This document shows positions 56,090-64,000 of a stretch of 64,000 nt of DNA, in pieces. Location of the stretch: NCBI GenBank assembly GCA_030684935.1, contig JAUXXH010000013.1, positions 1-64,000 of the forward strand. Reading direction: 5' to 3'. Source of the DNA: Pseudolabrys sp. (GTDB lineage Bacteria > Pseudomonadota > Alphaproteobacteria > Rhizobiales > Xanthobacteraceae). A model generated the notes under the pieces. That model saw only the letters and a list, made by a program, of their open reading frames with translations, made no database searches and was not told the origin of the DNA. Made by a program: the position numbers and the translations under genes. The first letter of the stretch is position 1, and each line of letters starts with the position of its first letter.

Positions 56090-58009
56090 ATGAATGCCCT
56101 GGCGAGCCGATATCACGATGTCTACGCGCACTGGCAGCGCAGCCCGGAGGTGTTCTGGGCCGAGGCCGCCGCCGGGATCGACTGGTACGACAAGCCGCAG
56201 AAGATCTTCGACCCCGAGGCCGGCATCTACGGCCGCTGGTTCACGGGGGCGACCTGCAACACCTGCTACAACGCGCTCGACCGTCACGTCGCCGCCGGCC
56301 GCGGCCAGCAGGCGGCGCTGATCTACGATTCGCCGGTCACCAACACGGTCAAGACCTTCACCTACGGCCGAATGCTGTCGGAGGTGCAGATCCTCGGCGC
56401 CATGCTGCGCGACTTCGGCGTCAAAAAGGGCGACGTCGTCATCCTCTATATGCCGATGGTGCCGGAGGCGGTGTTCGCCATGCTGGCCTGCGCCCGCATC
56501 GGCGCCATCCACTCGGTGGTGTTCGGCGGCTTCGCCGCCAAGGAACTGGCGACCCGCATCGACGACGCCAAACCCAAGCTGATCCTGTCGGCGAGCTGCG
56601 GCATCGAAGGCGCGCGCGTCATTCCCTACAAGCCGCTGCTCGACGAGGCGATCCGCCTCGCGGCCCACAAGCCCGATACCTGCCTGATCCTGCAGCGGCC
56701 GCAATGCCAGGCGGCGCTGACGCCGGGCCGCGACCACGACTGGCGCGCGGTGTGGGAAGACGCCGTCAACTACGCCAAGACGTCGGACTGCGTGCCGGTC
56801 GCCGCCACCGATCCGCTCTACATTCTCTACACCTCGGGCACCACCGGCATCCCCAAGGGCGTGGTGCGCGACAATGGCGGCCACATGGTCGCGCTGAAAT
56901 GGTCGATGCAGAACCTCTACAACATCAGCCCCGGCGAGGTGTGGTGGTGCGCCTCCGACATCGGCTGGGTGGTCGGCCATTCCTACATCGTCTATGGGCC
57001 GCTGCTGCATGGCGCCACCTCGGTGATGTACGAGGGCAAGCCGGTCGGCACGCCGGACGCCGGCGCGTTCTGGCGGGTCTGCGCCGAGCACAAAGTGGTG
57101 TCGCTGTTCACCGCGCCGACCGCCTTCCGCGCCATCCGCAAGGAGGACCCGGACGCCAGGCTCTTGTCGCAGCACGACCTGTCGCATTTCCGCGCGCTGT
57201 TTTTGGCCGGCGAGCGCGCCGATCCGCCGACGCTGCAATGGGCCGAGGAGGTGCTGAAGGTGCCGGTGATCGATCACTGGTGGCAGACCGAAACCGGCTG
57301 GTGCATTGCCGGCAATCCGCTCGGCCTGGGCGCGCTGCCGGTGCGCTACGGCTCGGCCTGCGTGCCGATGCCGGGCTACGCCATCGACATCGTCGACGAG
57401 GCCAACCACGTGCAGCCGGAGAACAAGATCGGCTCCATCGTCATCAAGCTGCCGATGCCGCCGGGCGCGTTCCCGACGCTGTGGCACAATGACGAGCGCT
57501 TCAGGCAGGCGTATCTGGAAGAATTCCCCGGCTACTACAAGACGGCGGACGCCGGCTACAAGGACGCCGACGGCTATGTCTATGTGATGAGCCGCACCGA
57601 CGACATCATCAACGTCGCCGGCCACAGGCTGTCGACCGGCGGCATGGAGGAGGTGCTGGCCGGTCATCCCGACGTCGCCGAATGCGCCGTGCTCGGCATC
57701 AAGGACGAGCTGAAGGGCGAGGTGCCGTGCGGCTTCATCGTGCTCAAGTCGGGCGTTACCAAGGCGCCGATCGAGATCGAGAAGGAAATCGTGGCGCTGG
57801 TGCGCGACAAGATCGGACCCGTCGCGGCGTTCAAGCTGGCGATCACGGTGGCGCGGCTGCCGAAGACGCGCTCCGGCAAGATCCTGCGCGGCACCATCAA
57901 GAAGATGGCCGACGGCGAGGTGTGGCAGATGCCCGCGACCATCGACGACCCGGCGGTGCTGGATGAGATCGGCGCGGCGTTGAAGGGGAAGGGAGTGGGG
58001 GGTAACTAA
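56090..58009 (+). CDS. Acyl-CoA synthetase, acetyl/propionyl-CoA synthetase family (PrpE/AcsA-like)
   Basis: YNALDRHVAAGRGQQAALIYDSPVT, YTSGTTGIPKGVVRDNGGH, WWCASDIGWVVGHSYIVYGPLLHG, VAGHRLSTGGMEEVLAGHPDVAECAVLG. Confidence 0.95.
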   Translation: MNALASRYHDVYAHWQRSPEVFWAEAAAGIDWYDKPQKIFDPEAGIYGRWFTGATCNTCYNALDRHVAAGRGQQAALIYDSPVTNTVKTFTYGRMLSEVQILGAMLRDFGVKKGDVVILYMPMVPEAVFAMLACARIGAIHSVVFGGFAAKELATRIDDAKPKLILSASCGIEGARVIPYKPLLDEAIRLAAHKPDTCLILQRPQCQAALTPGRDHDWRAVWEDAVNYAKTSDCVPVAATDPLYILYTSGTTGIPKGVVRDNGGHMVALKWSMQNLYNISPGEVWWCASDIGWVVGHSYIVYGPLLHGATSVMYEGKPVGTPDAGAFWRVCAEHKVVSLFTAPTAFRAIRKEDPDARLLSQHDLSHFRALFLAGERADPPTLQWAEEVLKVPVIDHWWQTETGWCIAGNPLGLGALPVRYGSACVPMPGYAIDIVDEANHVQPENKIGSIVIKLPMPPGAFPTLWHNDERFRQAYLEEFPGYYKTADAGYKDADGYVYVMSRTDDIINVAGHRLSTGGMEEVLAGHPDVAECAVLGIKDELKGEVPCGFIVLKSGVTKAPIEIEKEIVALVRDKIGPVAAFKLAITVARLPKTRSGKILRGTIKKMADGEVWQMPATIDDPAVLDEIGAALKGKGVGGN

Positions 58010-58071
58010 AAAGCCAGTTAGTCAAAATTGATGATACACACTTGGAGGTAGTACGCTTTCGTTGGGGAATT

Positions 58072-58521
58072 ATGAAAAAATCAAAATTGGCGCTCATTTC
58101 TCTGGCTTCAATGGCCGTCACAGGTTGTATTTCGACTCAGGAGATGCCGTTGGCGCCGAATGTAGTGCGCATTGATACTCAATCCAGAGGGTTGCTATTC
58201 ACCGGCCAGACAGTGCCGCAAACCATGCGCGCCGCGGCGCGGTCGACTCTTGATCGGGGTTACTCACACTTCAAATTCGTAGATGCGTCGATGAACCAAG
58301 GATCTGTTGTCGCGGGCGTTGTTTCCAACAGCAACTCCAGCTTCAGCGGCACCTACGGTGGCGGTTCTGTGAGTGGAAATTCAAGTGGATTTGGATCAGC
58401 AAGTGTCGTGCGCGCCCCAACAGCTTCCGCCGCCGCAACGGTGTTAATGTTTCATGCGAACGAGCCGGCGGCGCAAGGCGCGTTCGATGCAGCGCAGGTG
58501 CTTAAACAGTACTCCCAGTAG
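58072..58521 (+). CDS. Putative lipoprotein
   Basis: Lipobox MKKSKLALISLASMAVTGC; Ser/Gly/Asn-rich middle; lower GC than surroundings. Confidence 0.8.
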   Translation: MKKSKLALISLASMAVTGCISTQEMPLAPNVVRIDTQSRGLLFTGQTVPQTMRAAARSTLDRGYSHFKFVDASMNQGSVVAGVVSNSNSSFSGTYGGGSVSGNSSGFGSASVVRAPTASAAATVLMFHANEPAAQGAFDAAQVLKQYSQ

Positions 58522-58660
58522 CCTGTAGGGGTGGCTTGCGGGCAGATGCCGCGCTTCGTGACCTGTTGGGTGATGTGATGACGAATGCGCCCATGGTGCG
58601 ACACGCGCCTTCGGCGCTCCTCACCCTGAGGCCGGGCTCGTTACCCGTCGCAACACACTC

Positions 58661-58804
58661 CGTCATGGCCGGGAACGCTTCGACGATATCCGCAACGCCA
58701 TCTAACGCGAGAAGAAAATTAAGCATTGGCCGCGTGCATGGAAGGTGCGGCTGCTGCAGGGAATGAACCCGGATTGGGACGACTTGTCCGACTCGCTCAT
58801 CTGA
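58661..58804 (+). pseudogene. GIY-YIG nuclease C-terminal remnant
   Basis: Frame reads RHGRERFDDIRNAI*REKKIKHWPRAWKVRLLQGMNPDWDDLSDSLI*; no start codon, one in-frame stop; matches family C-terminal pattern REKxxKxWxRxWKxxLIexxNPdWxDL. Confidence 0.72.
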
Positions 58805-58820
58805 GCGATGTAAGCAAGGC

Positions 58821-58850
58821 GTGGATGGCCGGGACAAGCCCGGCCATGAC
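58821..58850. repeat. Palindrome GTGGATGGCCGGGACAAGCCCGGCCATGAC
   Basis: Same arm family as at 213, 24098 and 60673. Confidence 0.7.
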
Positions 58851-58883
58851 GAGATCGTAGCGACGTATCAAAGAATCGAACAC

Positions 58884-59102
58884 ATGACCGCCATCGTCAA
58901 GGACTCCAACGGCGCCACCCTCAGCGAGGGCGACAGCGTCACGGTCATCAAGGATCTGAAGGTCAAGGGCTCGTCCACCGTGCTCAAGCGCGGCACCGTT
59001 ATCCGCAACATCCATCTCACCGGCAACGACGGCGAGATCGAAGGCCGCACCGACAAGATCAAGGGTCTGGTGTTGAAGACGGAATTTCTGAAGAAGGCGT
59101 GA
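58884..59102 (+). CDS. PhnA-domain (alkylphosphonate utilization operon protein PhnA-like), short form
   Basis: VKDSNGATLSEGDSVTVIKDLKVKGSSTVLKRGTVIRNIHLTGNDGEIEGRTDKIKGLVLKTEFLKK. Confidence 0.93.
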   Translation: MTAIVKDSNGATLSEGDSVTVIKDLKVKGSSTVLKRGTVIRNIHLTGNDGEIEGRTDKIKGLVLKTEFLKKA

Positions 59103-59150
59103 GGCGCGGCCGGCCGCACGGCAGCTCTTCCGCCCTCATGCCGGGGCGGG

Positions 59151-59390
59151 CTACTTTCCCTCCTGCTTCTCCGCATAGGCATCCACCAGCGCCCGGATCA
59201 TCCGCTGATAGGGCACGCGGCGCTGCTTGGCGGCGCGCTTGAAATAGTCGACGCTGCTCTTCGACAGCGCGAGCGTCACCTTCACCGTATCCTCGCGCGG
59301 CACCAGTTCGTCGGGCGACGGCAGGAAGTCCTCGACGACGCGCACACGGCCGATCTCGCCGGTCGTATATTTAACGATTCGATTGCTCAT
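59151..59390 (-). CDS. BrnA/CopG-like antitoxin
   Basis: VKVTLALSKSSVDYFKRAAKQRRVPYQRMIRALVDAYAEKQ, RHH-type; overlaps BrnT 3' end. Confidence 0.88.
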   Translation of the reverse strand: MSNRIVKYTTGEIGRVRVVEDFLPSPDELVPREDTVKVTLALSKSSVDYFKRAAKQRRVPYQRMIRALVDAYAEKQEGK

Positions 59391-59655
59391 AGATCGTCTT
59401 TCCTTTTCGCCAGTACCCGGCACCGAAAATACGGACGCGGCCATCGCGCCACGTGAAACGCACCGTCATGATCCCGCCGCCGACCTCTCCGAAACAAAAG
59501 TAGCGCTGCTCGCCGATGCTATGGTCGATGTCTTCGGCGATGACGCGACGCGGGTCGAAGAACGCCTGCTGCGCCAATGCAAATCTAACGCCGTGTTTGT
59601 CGCCGTTCGCACGGTCCTTGTCCGGGTCCCACTCGAAGGTCGGCTCGTCCGCCAT
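59371..59655 (-). CDS. BrnT-family toxin
   Basis: FEWDPDKDRANGDKHGVRFALAQQAFFDPRRVIAEDIDHSIGEQRYFCFGEVGGGIMTVRFTWRDGRVRIFGAGYWRKGKTIYE. Confidence 0.94.
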   Translation of the reverse strand: MADEPTFEWDPDKDRANGDKHGVRFALAQQAFFDPRRVIAEDIDHSIGEQRYFCFGEVGGGIMTVRFTWRDGRVRIFGAGYWRKGKTIYEQSNR

Positions 59656-59669
59656 AGATATGTATTATA

Positions 59670-59689
59670 AGCCATATTTCTATATGGCT
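59670..59689. promoter_or_regulatory. Palindromic operator upstream of brnT
   Basis: AGCCATAT-TTCT-ATATGGCT, 8 bp perfect arms, in an AT-rich promoter patch. Confidence 0.7.
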
Positions 59690-59807
59690 CAAGTCGCGTT
59701 TTAACGGGAACGTATGCCTAGGGGCTGGTTGCACCGCCCCCCACACATTGCAAACCTCTCCCGAACAACCACAATGCGGGACGCAACGACCATTCCGGGG
59801 ATCTCAC

Positions 59808-60632
59808 ATGCCGTCTTTCATCTGCACCGCCTGCGGCACGCAATATCCGCCAAGCGACCAGCCGCCCGCGCACTGCACGATCTGCCAGGAGGAGCGGCAA
59901 TACGTGCCGCCCAGCGGGCAAGGCTGGACCACGCTCGAGGCGCTCGGCAAAAGCCACATGAACAGCTTCCGCCAGCACGAACCCAAAGTGATCGGGCTCG
60001 GCGCCGGCTTCGCCATCGGCCAGCGCGCGCTGCTGGTGCGCACACCGGGCGGCAATGTGCTGTGGGATTGCGTCGCCACGCTCGACGACGCCACCGTGAC
60101 GCTGATCAAGGGGCTCGGCGGCATCCAGGCGATGGCGATCTCGCACCCGCATTTCTACACCACCATGGGCGAATGGGCGCGCGCCTTCGACTGCCCGATC
60201 CATCTGCACGCCGCCGACAAGGAGTGGATCATGAATCCCAATCCGGCGGTGCGGCACTGGGACGGCGACACGCTGAAGTTATGGGACGGCGTCACGCTGG
60301 TGCGCTGCGGCGGTCATTTCCCCGGCGGCACGGTGATGCACTGGCAAAAAGAGGACAAAGCCGGCGCGGAGGGCCGCGGCGTCGTCTGCGCGGGCGACAT
60401 TCTCAGCGTCACCGTCGACCGCAAGTGGGTGTCGTTCATGCGCAGCTATCCGAACTTCATCCCGCTGTCGGCGCGCGAGGTGCGCGGCATCGGCGCGGCG
60501 CTGGCGCCGTTTTCCTTCGACACCATCTACGGCCACTACTTCACCAGCGTGATCGCCAGCGGCGGCAAGCAGGTGCTGGAGAAGTCGGTGGAGCGCTATG
60601 TCGGCGCGATCGAGGGGACCAGAGGGTATTAG
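59808..60632 (+). CDS. MBL-fold hydrolase with N-terminal zinc-ribbon/rubredoxin-like segment
   Basis: MPSFICTACGTQYPPSDQPPAHCTICQEERQYV; ISHPHFYTTMGEWARAFDCPIHLHAADKEWI. Confidence 0.85.
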   Translation: MPSFICTACGTQYPPSDQPPAHCTICQEERQYVPPSGQGWTTLEALGKSHMNSFRQHEPKVIGLGAGFAIGQRALLVRTPGGNVLWDCVATLDDATVTLIKGLGGIQAMAISHPHFYTTMGEWARAFDCPIHLHAADKEWIMNPNPAVRHWDGDTLKLWDGVTLVRCGGHFPGGTVMHWQKEDKAGAEGRGVVCAGDILSVTVDRKWVSFMRSYPNFIPLSAREVRGIGAALAPFSFDTIYGHYFTSVIASGGKQVLEKSVERYVGAIEGTRGY

Positions 60633-60672
60633 ATTCGCGGGGCGAATCGATCAGCACTGCCACAAACGCTGA

Positions 60673-60788
60673 GTCATGCCCGGGCTTGATCCGGGCATCC
60701 ATGATGAGCTGCAAAAGGACGCAGACTTACGAAAGGTCTTCGTTGTCTGACGGCATCATGGATTGCCGGGTCAAGCCCGGCAATGACA
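60673..60788. repeat. Long intergenic palindromic repeat
   Basis: GTCATGCCCGGGCTTGATCCGGGCATCCATGATGAGC...CATCATGGATTGCCGGGTCAAGCCCGGCAATGAC. Confidence 0.75.
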
Positions 60789-60833
60789 GGTAGAAAACGA
60801 CGCTCGGCTCGCGACCCGGAATGACCACGCGCT

Positions 60834-61559
60834 CTACTCGTCCTCATCTTTGTCGTGCTTGCCGCCGCCGAGCTGCTTGAGCTTGGCGAAAACGGCGCTG
60901 ACGTCGAGGTCGCCGCCCGGCTTCTGGCTGGCGGTTTCCGCGGCGGCGGCGACTTCCGCTTCCTTGCGCGCGGTGGTCTCGGAAGCCGGCAGCAGCGTCG
61001 CGCCGCCGTCGGACGGCAGCGGCTTTTCCTTGTTCGCGCGGTTGACCTCGAAATCGAGGTCGGTCTGCGTGCACAGGCCGAGCGTCACCGGGTCCATCGG
61101 CGCCAGCGCGGCGGCGTTCCAGTGGGTGCGGTCGCGAATCGCCGCGATGGTCGACTTGGTGGTGCCAACGAGGCGCATGATCGCCGCGTCCTTGAGCTCG
61201 GGGTGATTGCGCACCAGCCACAGAATGGCGTTCGGGCGGTCCTGGCGGCGCGACACCGGCGTGTAGCGCGGGCCTTTCTTGCCGCCGCTGCGGTCGGAAC
61301 TCATGGCCACCTTGGCCTCGGTCAGCTTGAGGCGGAGGCTCGGGTTGGCCTCGGCCTCGGAGATCTGCTCGCGGCTGAGCTGGCCGGTGGTGATCGGGTC
61401 CATGCCCTTGATGCCCTGGGCGGCATCGCCATCGGCGATCGCCTTCACCTCGAGCGGGTGGAGTTTGCAGAATTCGGCGACCTGGTCGAAGGTCAGCGCG
61501 GTGTTGTCCAGCAGCCAGACAGCGGTGGCTTTCGGCATCAGGGGTGCTGGTGTCGACAT
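60834..61559 (-). CDS. DUF1013 family / TrcR-type transcriptional regulator
   Basis: MPKATAVWLLDNTALTFDQVAEFCKLHPLEVKAIADGDAAQGIKGMDPITTGQLSREQI; NAILWLVRNHPELKDAAIMRLVGTTKSTIAAIRDRTHWN. Confidence 0.93.
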   Translation of the reverse strand: MSTPAPLMPKATAVWLLDNTALTFDQVAEFCKLHPLEVKAIADGDAAQGIKGMDPITTGQLSREQISEAEANPSLRLKLTEAKVAMSSDRSGGKKGPRYTPVSRRQDRPNAILWLVRNHPELKDAAIMRLVGTTKSTIAAIRDRTHWNAAALAPMDPVTLGLCTQTDLDFEVNRANKEKPLPSDGGATLLPASETTARKEAEVAAAAETASQKPGGDLDVSAVFAKLKQLGGGKHDKDEDE

Positions 61560-61757
61560 GGCAAATCTCCTCTACGCTTCGCCCGCCCGCCGGGCGAAGC
61601 AGTGGATCATCGGTGATGATCTGAAAGTGGCCGGAATATAGGGATTTGGCCCCGTCCATGCAATGCTTTAGGCCCCGTCCGGCCGCTTGACAGGGTGGGG
61701 TGGCGCGCCCCATGTCGGGGCTGATGGCGCTCAAAACGGGCGCGGTTCGAGGACTTT

Positions 61758-62732
61758 ATGGCGCTGAGCCCGGAAAAGCCCGCCCTCAAGGTATTGCTGT
61801 GCTCGCCGCGCGGTTTCTGCGCCGGCGTGGTGCGCGCCATCGAGTCGGTGGAGCGGGCGCTGACGCTGTACGGGCCGCCGGTCTACGTCCGGCACGAGAT
61901 TGTGCACAACCGCTATGTGGTCGAGAGCCTGCGCGCCAAAGGCGCCATTTTCGTCGAGGAACTCGACGAGGTTCCCGACACCGGGGCGCCGGTGATCTTC
62001 TCGGCCCACGGCGTGCCGCGCAGCGTGCCGCAGGAGGCCGGGCGGCGCAATCTGTTCGCGCTCGACGCCACCTGTCCGCTGGTCACCAAGGTGCACCGCG
62101 AGGCCGAGATCCATCACCGCCGCGGCCGCGACATCGTGCTGATCGGCCATGCCGGCCACCCCGAGGTGATCGGCACCATGGGCCAGTTGCCGCCGGGCGC
62201 CGTGACGCTGCTGGAGACGCTGGCCGACGCCGCGCAGTTCACGCCGCGCGATGCCGGCAATCTCGCTTACGTGACGCAGACGACGCTGTCGGTGCACGAC
62301 ACCGCCGAGATCGTCGAACTGCTCAAGCAGCGCTTTCCGGCCATCGTCGGGCCGCACAAGGAAGACATCTGCTACGCCACCACCAACCGGCAGGAAGCGG
62401 TCAAGCGCGTAGCGCCGATCGTCGACGCCATGATCGTGGTCGGCGCGCCGAATTCGTCGAACTCGCAGCGCCTCAAGGAGGTCGCGGTGCGGGCGGGCTG
62501 TGCGCGTGCGGCCTTGGTGCAGCGCGCCGCCGATATCGACTGGGACGAATTCGGCGCCATCGCCTCGCTCGGCATCACCGCCGGCGCCTCGGCGCCGGAA
62601 GTGCTGGTCGAGGAAATCATCGACGCCTTCGCCGCGCGCTACACCGTCAGCGTCGAGACCATGTCTGCCGCCGAGGAGGGGGTGTTCTTTCCGCTGCCCC
62701 GGCCCTTGCGCGAGAACCAGGCGGCGGAGTGA
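61758..62732 (+). CDS. ispH: 4-hydroxy-3-methylbut-2-enyl diphosphate reductase
   Basis: [67 protein letters not shown]. Confidence 0.98.
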   Translation: MALSPEKPALKVLLCSPRGFCAGVVRAIESVERALTLYGPPVYVRHEIVHNRYVVESLRAKGAIFVEELDEVPDTGAPVIFSAHGVPRSVPQEAGRRNLFALDATCPLVTKVHREAEIHHRRGRDIVLIGHAGHPEVIGTMGQLPPGAVTLLETLADAAQFTPRDAGNLAYVTQTTLSVHDTAEIVELLKQRFPAIVGPHKEDICYATTNRQEAVKRVAPIVDAMIVVGAPNSSNSQRLKEVAVRAGCARAALVQRAADIDWDEFGAIASLGITAGASAPEVLVEEIIDAFAARYTVSVETMSAAEEGVFFPLPRPLRENQAAE

Positions 62733-62739
62733 CGTTGCC

Positions 62740-63705
62740 ATGGCGGTCTATACCGACGTCACGGCGGACGACCTGACGCGCTTTCTCGCCGGTTACGACA
62801 TCGGCGAATTGCGCTCCTACAAGGGCATCGCCGAGGGCGTCGAGAATTCGAATTTCCTGCTGCACACCAGCGGCGGCTATTTCATACTGACGCTGTACGA
62901 GAAGCGCGTCGCGGCCGGCGACCTGCCGTTCTTTCTCGGGCTGATGGAGCATCTCGCGAAGCGCGACATCAACTGCCCGCAGCCCGTGCGCAACCGCCAG
63001 GGCGGCACGCTCGGCGAGATCGCCGGCCGGCCGGCGGCCATCGTCACCTTTCTCGACGGCCTGTGGATCCGGCGGCCGACGGCGGCGCATTGCGGCGCGG
63101 TCGGCGAAGCGCTGGCGAAGCTGCATATCGCCGGCGCCGACTTTCCGATGCGGCGGCCGAATGCGCTGTCGATCGAAGGCTGGCGGCCGCTTTACGAACA
63201 GGCGAATTCCCGTGGCGACAGCGTGCGGCCGGGCCTGTGCGACGAGATCGCGGCGGAGCTCGACCGGCTGGAACGGGAATGGCCGCGCGATCTGCCCGAC
63301 GGCGTCATCCACGCCGACATGTTTCCCGACAACGTGTTCTTTCTCGGCGACGACCTGTCCGGGCTGATCGATTTCTATTTCGCCTGCACCGACACGCTGG
63401 CCTATGACGTCGCCATCTGCCTCAACGCCTGGTGCTTCGAGCCAGATCATTCCTACAACGTCACCAAGGGCCGCGCGTTGCTCAAGGGCTATGGCGGGGC
63501 GCGGGCGATGTCCGGGCCCGAGCGCGACGCGCTGCCGGTGCTGGCGCGCGGCGCGGCCATGCGGTTTCTGCTGACGCGGCTGGTCGACTGGCTGGCGGTG
63601 CCGAACGGCGCGCTGGTCAAGCCGAAGGACCCGCTGGAATATTACCGCAAGCTGCGCTTCCACCAGTCGGTGAAAAACGCCGGCGACTATGGAATGGATT
63701 CGTGA
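62740..63705 (+). CDS. thrB: Homoserine kinase (ThrB, aminoglycoside phosphotransferase fold)
   Basis: [77 protein letters not shown]. Confidence 0.96.
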   Translation: MAVYTDVTADDLTRFLAGYDIGELRSYKGIAEGVENSNFLLHTSGGYFILTLYEKRVAAGDLPFFLGLMEHLAKRDINCPQPVRNRQGGTLGEIAGRPAAIVTFLDGLWIRRPTAAHCGAVGEALAKLHIAGADFPMRRPNALSIEGWRPLYEQANSRGDSVRPGLCDEIAAELDRLEREWPRDLPDGVIHADMFPDNVFFLGDDLSGLIDFYFACTDTLAYDVAICLNAWCFEPDHSYNVTKGRALLKGYGGARAMSGPERDALPVLARGAAMRFLLTRLVDWLAVPNGALVKPKDPLEYYRKLRFHQSVKNAGDYGMDS

Positions 63706-64000
63706 GCGAGCAACGCGTCACCGTGCATACCGACGGCGCCTGCTCCGGCAATCCGGGGCCGGGCGGCTGGGGCGCCATTTTGACCTTCGGCGATCACGAG
63801 AAGGAACTGATGGGCGGCGAGCCGCACACCACCAACCACCGCATGGAGCTGATGGCGGCGATCGCGGCGCTGGAGGCGCTGAAGCGGCCCTGCATGGTCG
63901 ACCTGCACACCGACAGCCAGTACCTGCGCAACGGCATCATGAGCTGGATCAACAACTGGAAGAAGAACGGCTGGCGCACCGCCGACAAGAGCCCGGTCAA
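63702..64000 (+). CDS. rnhA: Ribonuclease HI (truncated by window end)
   Basis: GTG start overlapping thr[61 protein letters not shown]...[12 protein letters not shown]; not in ORF track. Confidence 0.95.
   Translation, partial: MSEQRVTVHTDGACSGNPGPGGWGAILTFGDHEKELMGGEPHTTNHRMELMAAIAALEALKRPCMVDLHTDSQYLRNGIMSWINNWKKNGWRTADKSPV

Noticed and set aside
55955-57667. 570 aa minus-strand ORF
   Set aside because: Antisense to the PrpE-like synthetase; begins inside a palindromic repeat

Overview
This 64 kb window is high-GC, gene-dense chromosomal DNA. By gene content it is most likely from an alphaproteobacterium of the Hyphomicrobiales (Xanthobacteraceae/Bradyrhizobium/Pseudolabrys-like); that placement is an inference. 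Most of it is housekeeping and metabolic: pyk, glycerate kinase, a Liv-type ABC operon, pntA1/A2/B, purEK, ispH-thrB-rnhA, rpmJ, rpsU, acyl-CoA synthetases and an L,D-transpeptidase/DUF882 pair. The most interesting parts are: (1) a compact arsenical-type operon, ArsR / FAD oxidoreductase with a Cys-rich tail / MFS exporter, with two palindromic operators and a promoter that predicts a leaderless mRNA; (2) a Met/Gly-rich periplasmic protein divergent from a two-component system whose sensor carries a similar Met-rich motif in its periplasmic loop, with an OmpR-type direct repeat between them; (3) several families of intergenic palindromes that appear nested inside each other; (4) toxin-antitoxin modules and orphan antitoxin genes with clear palindromic operators; (5) decay signs: a single-base frameshift in an alpha/beta hydrolase and a GIY-YIG nuclease remnant that is not in the ORF track. 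Many long antisense ORFs in the track are high-GC shadow ORFs and were rejected.
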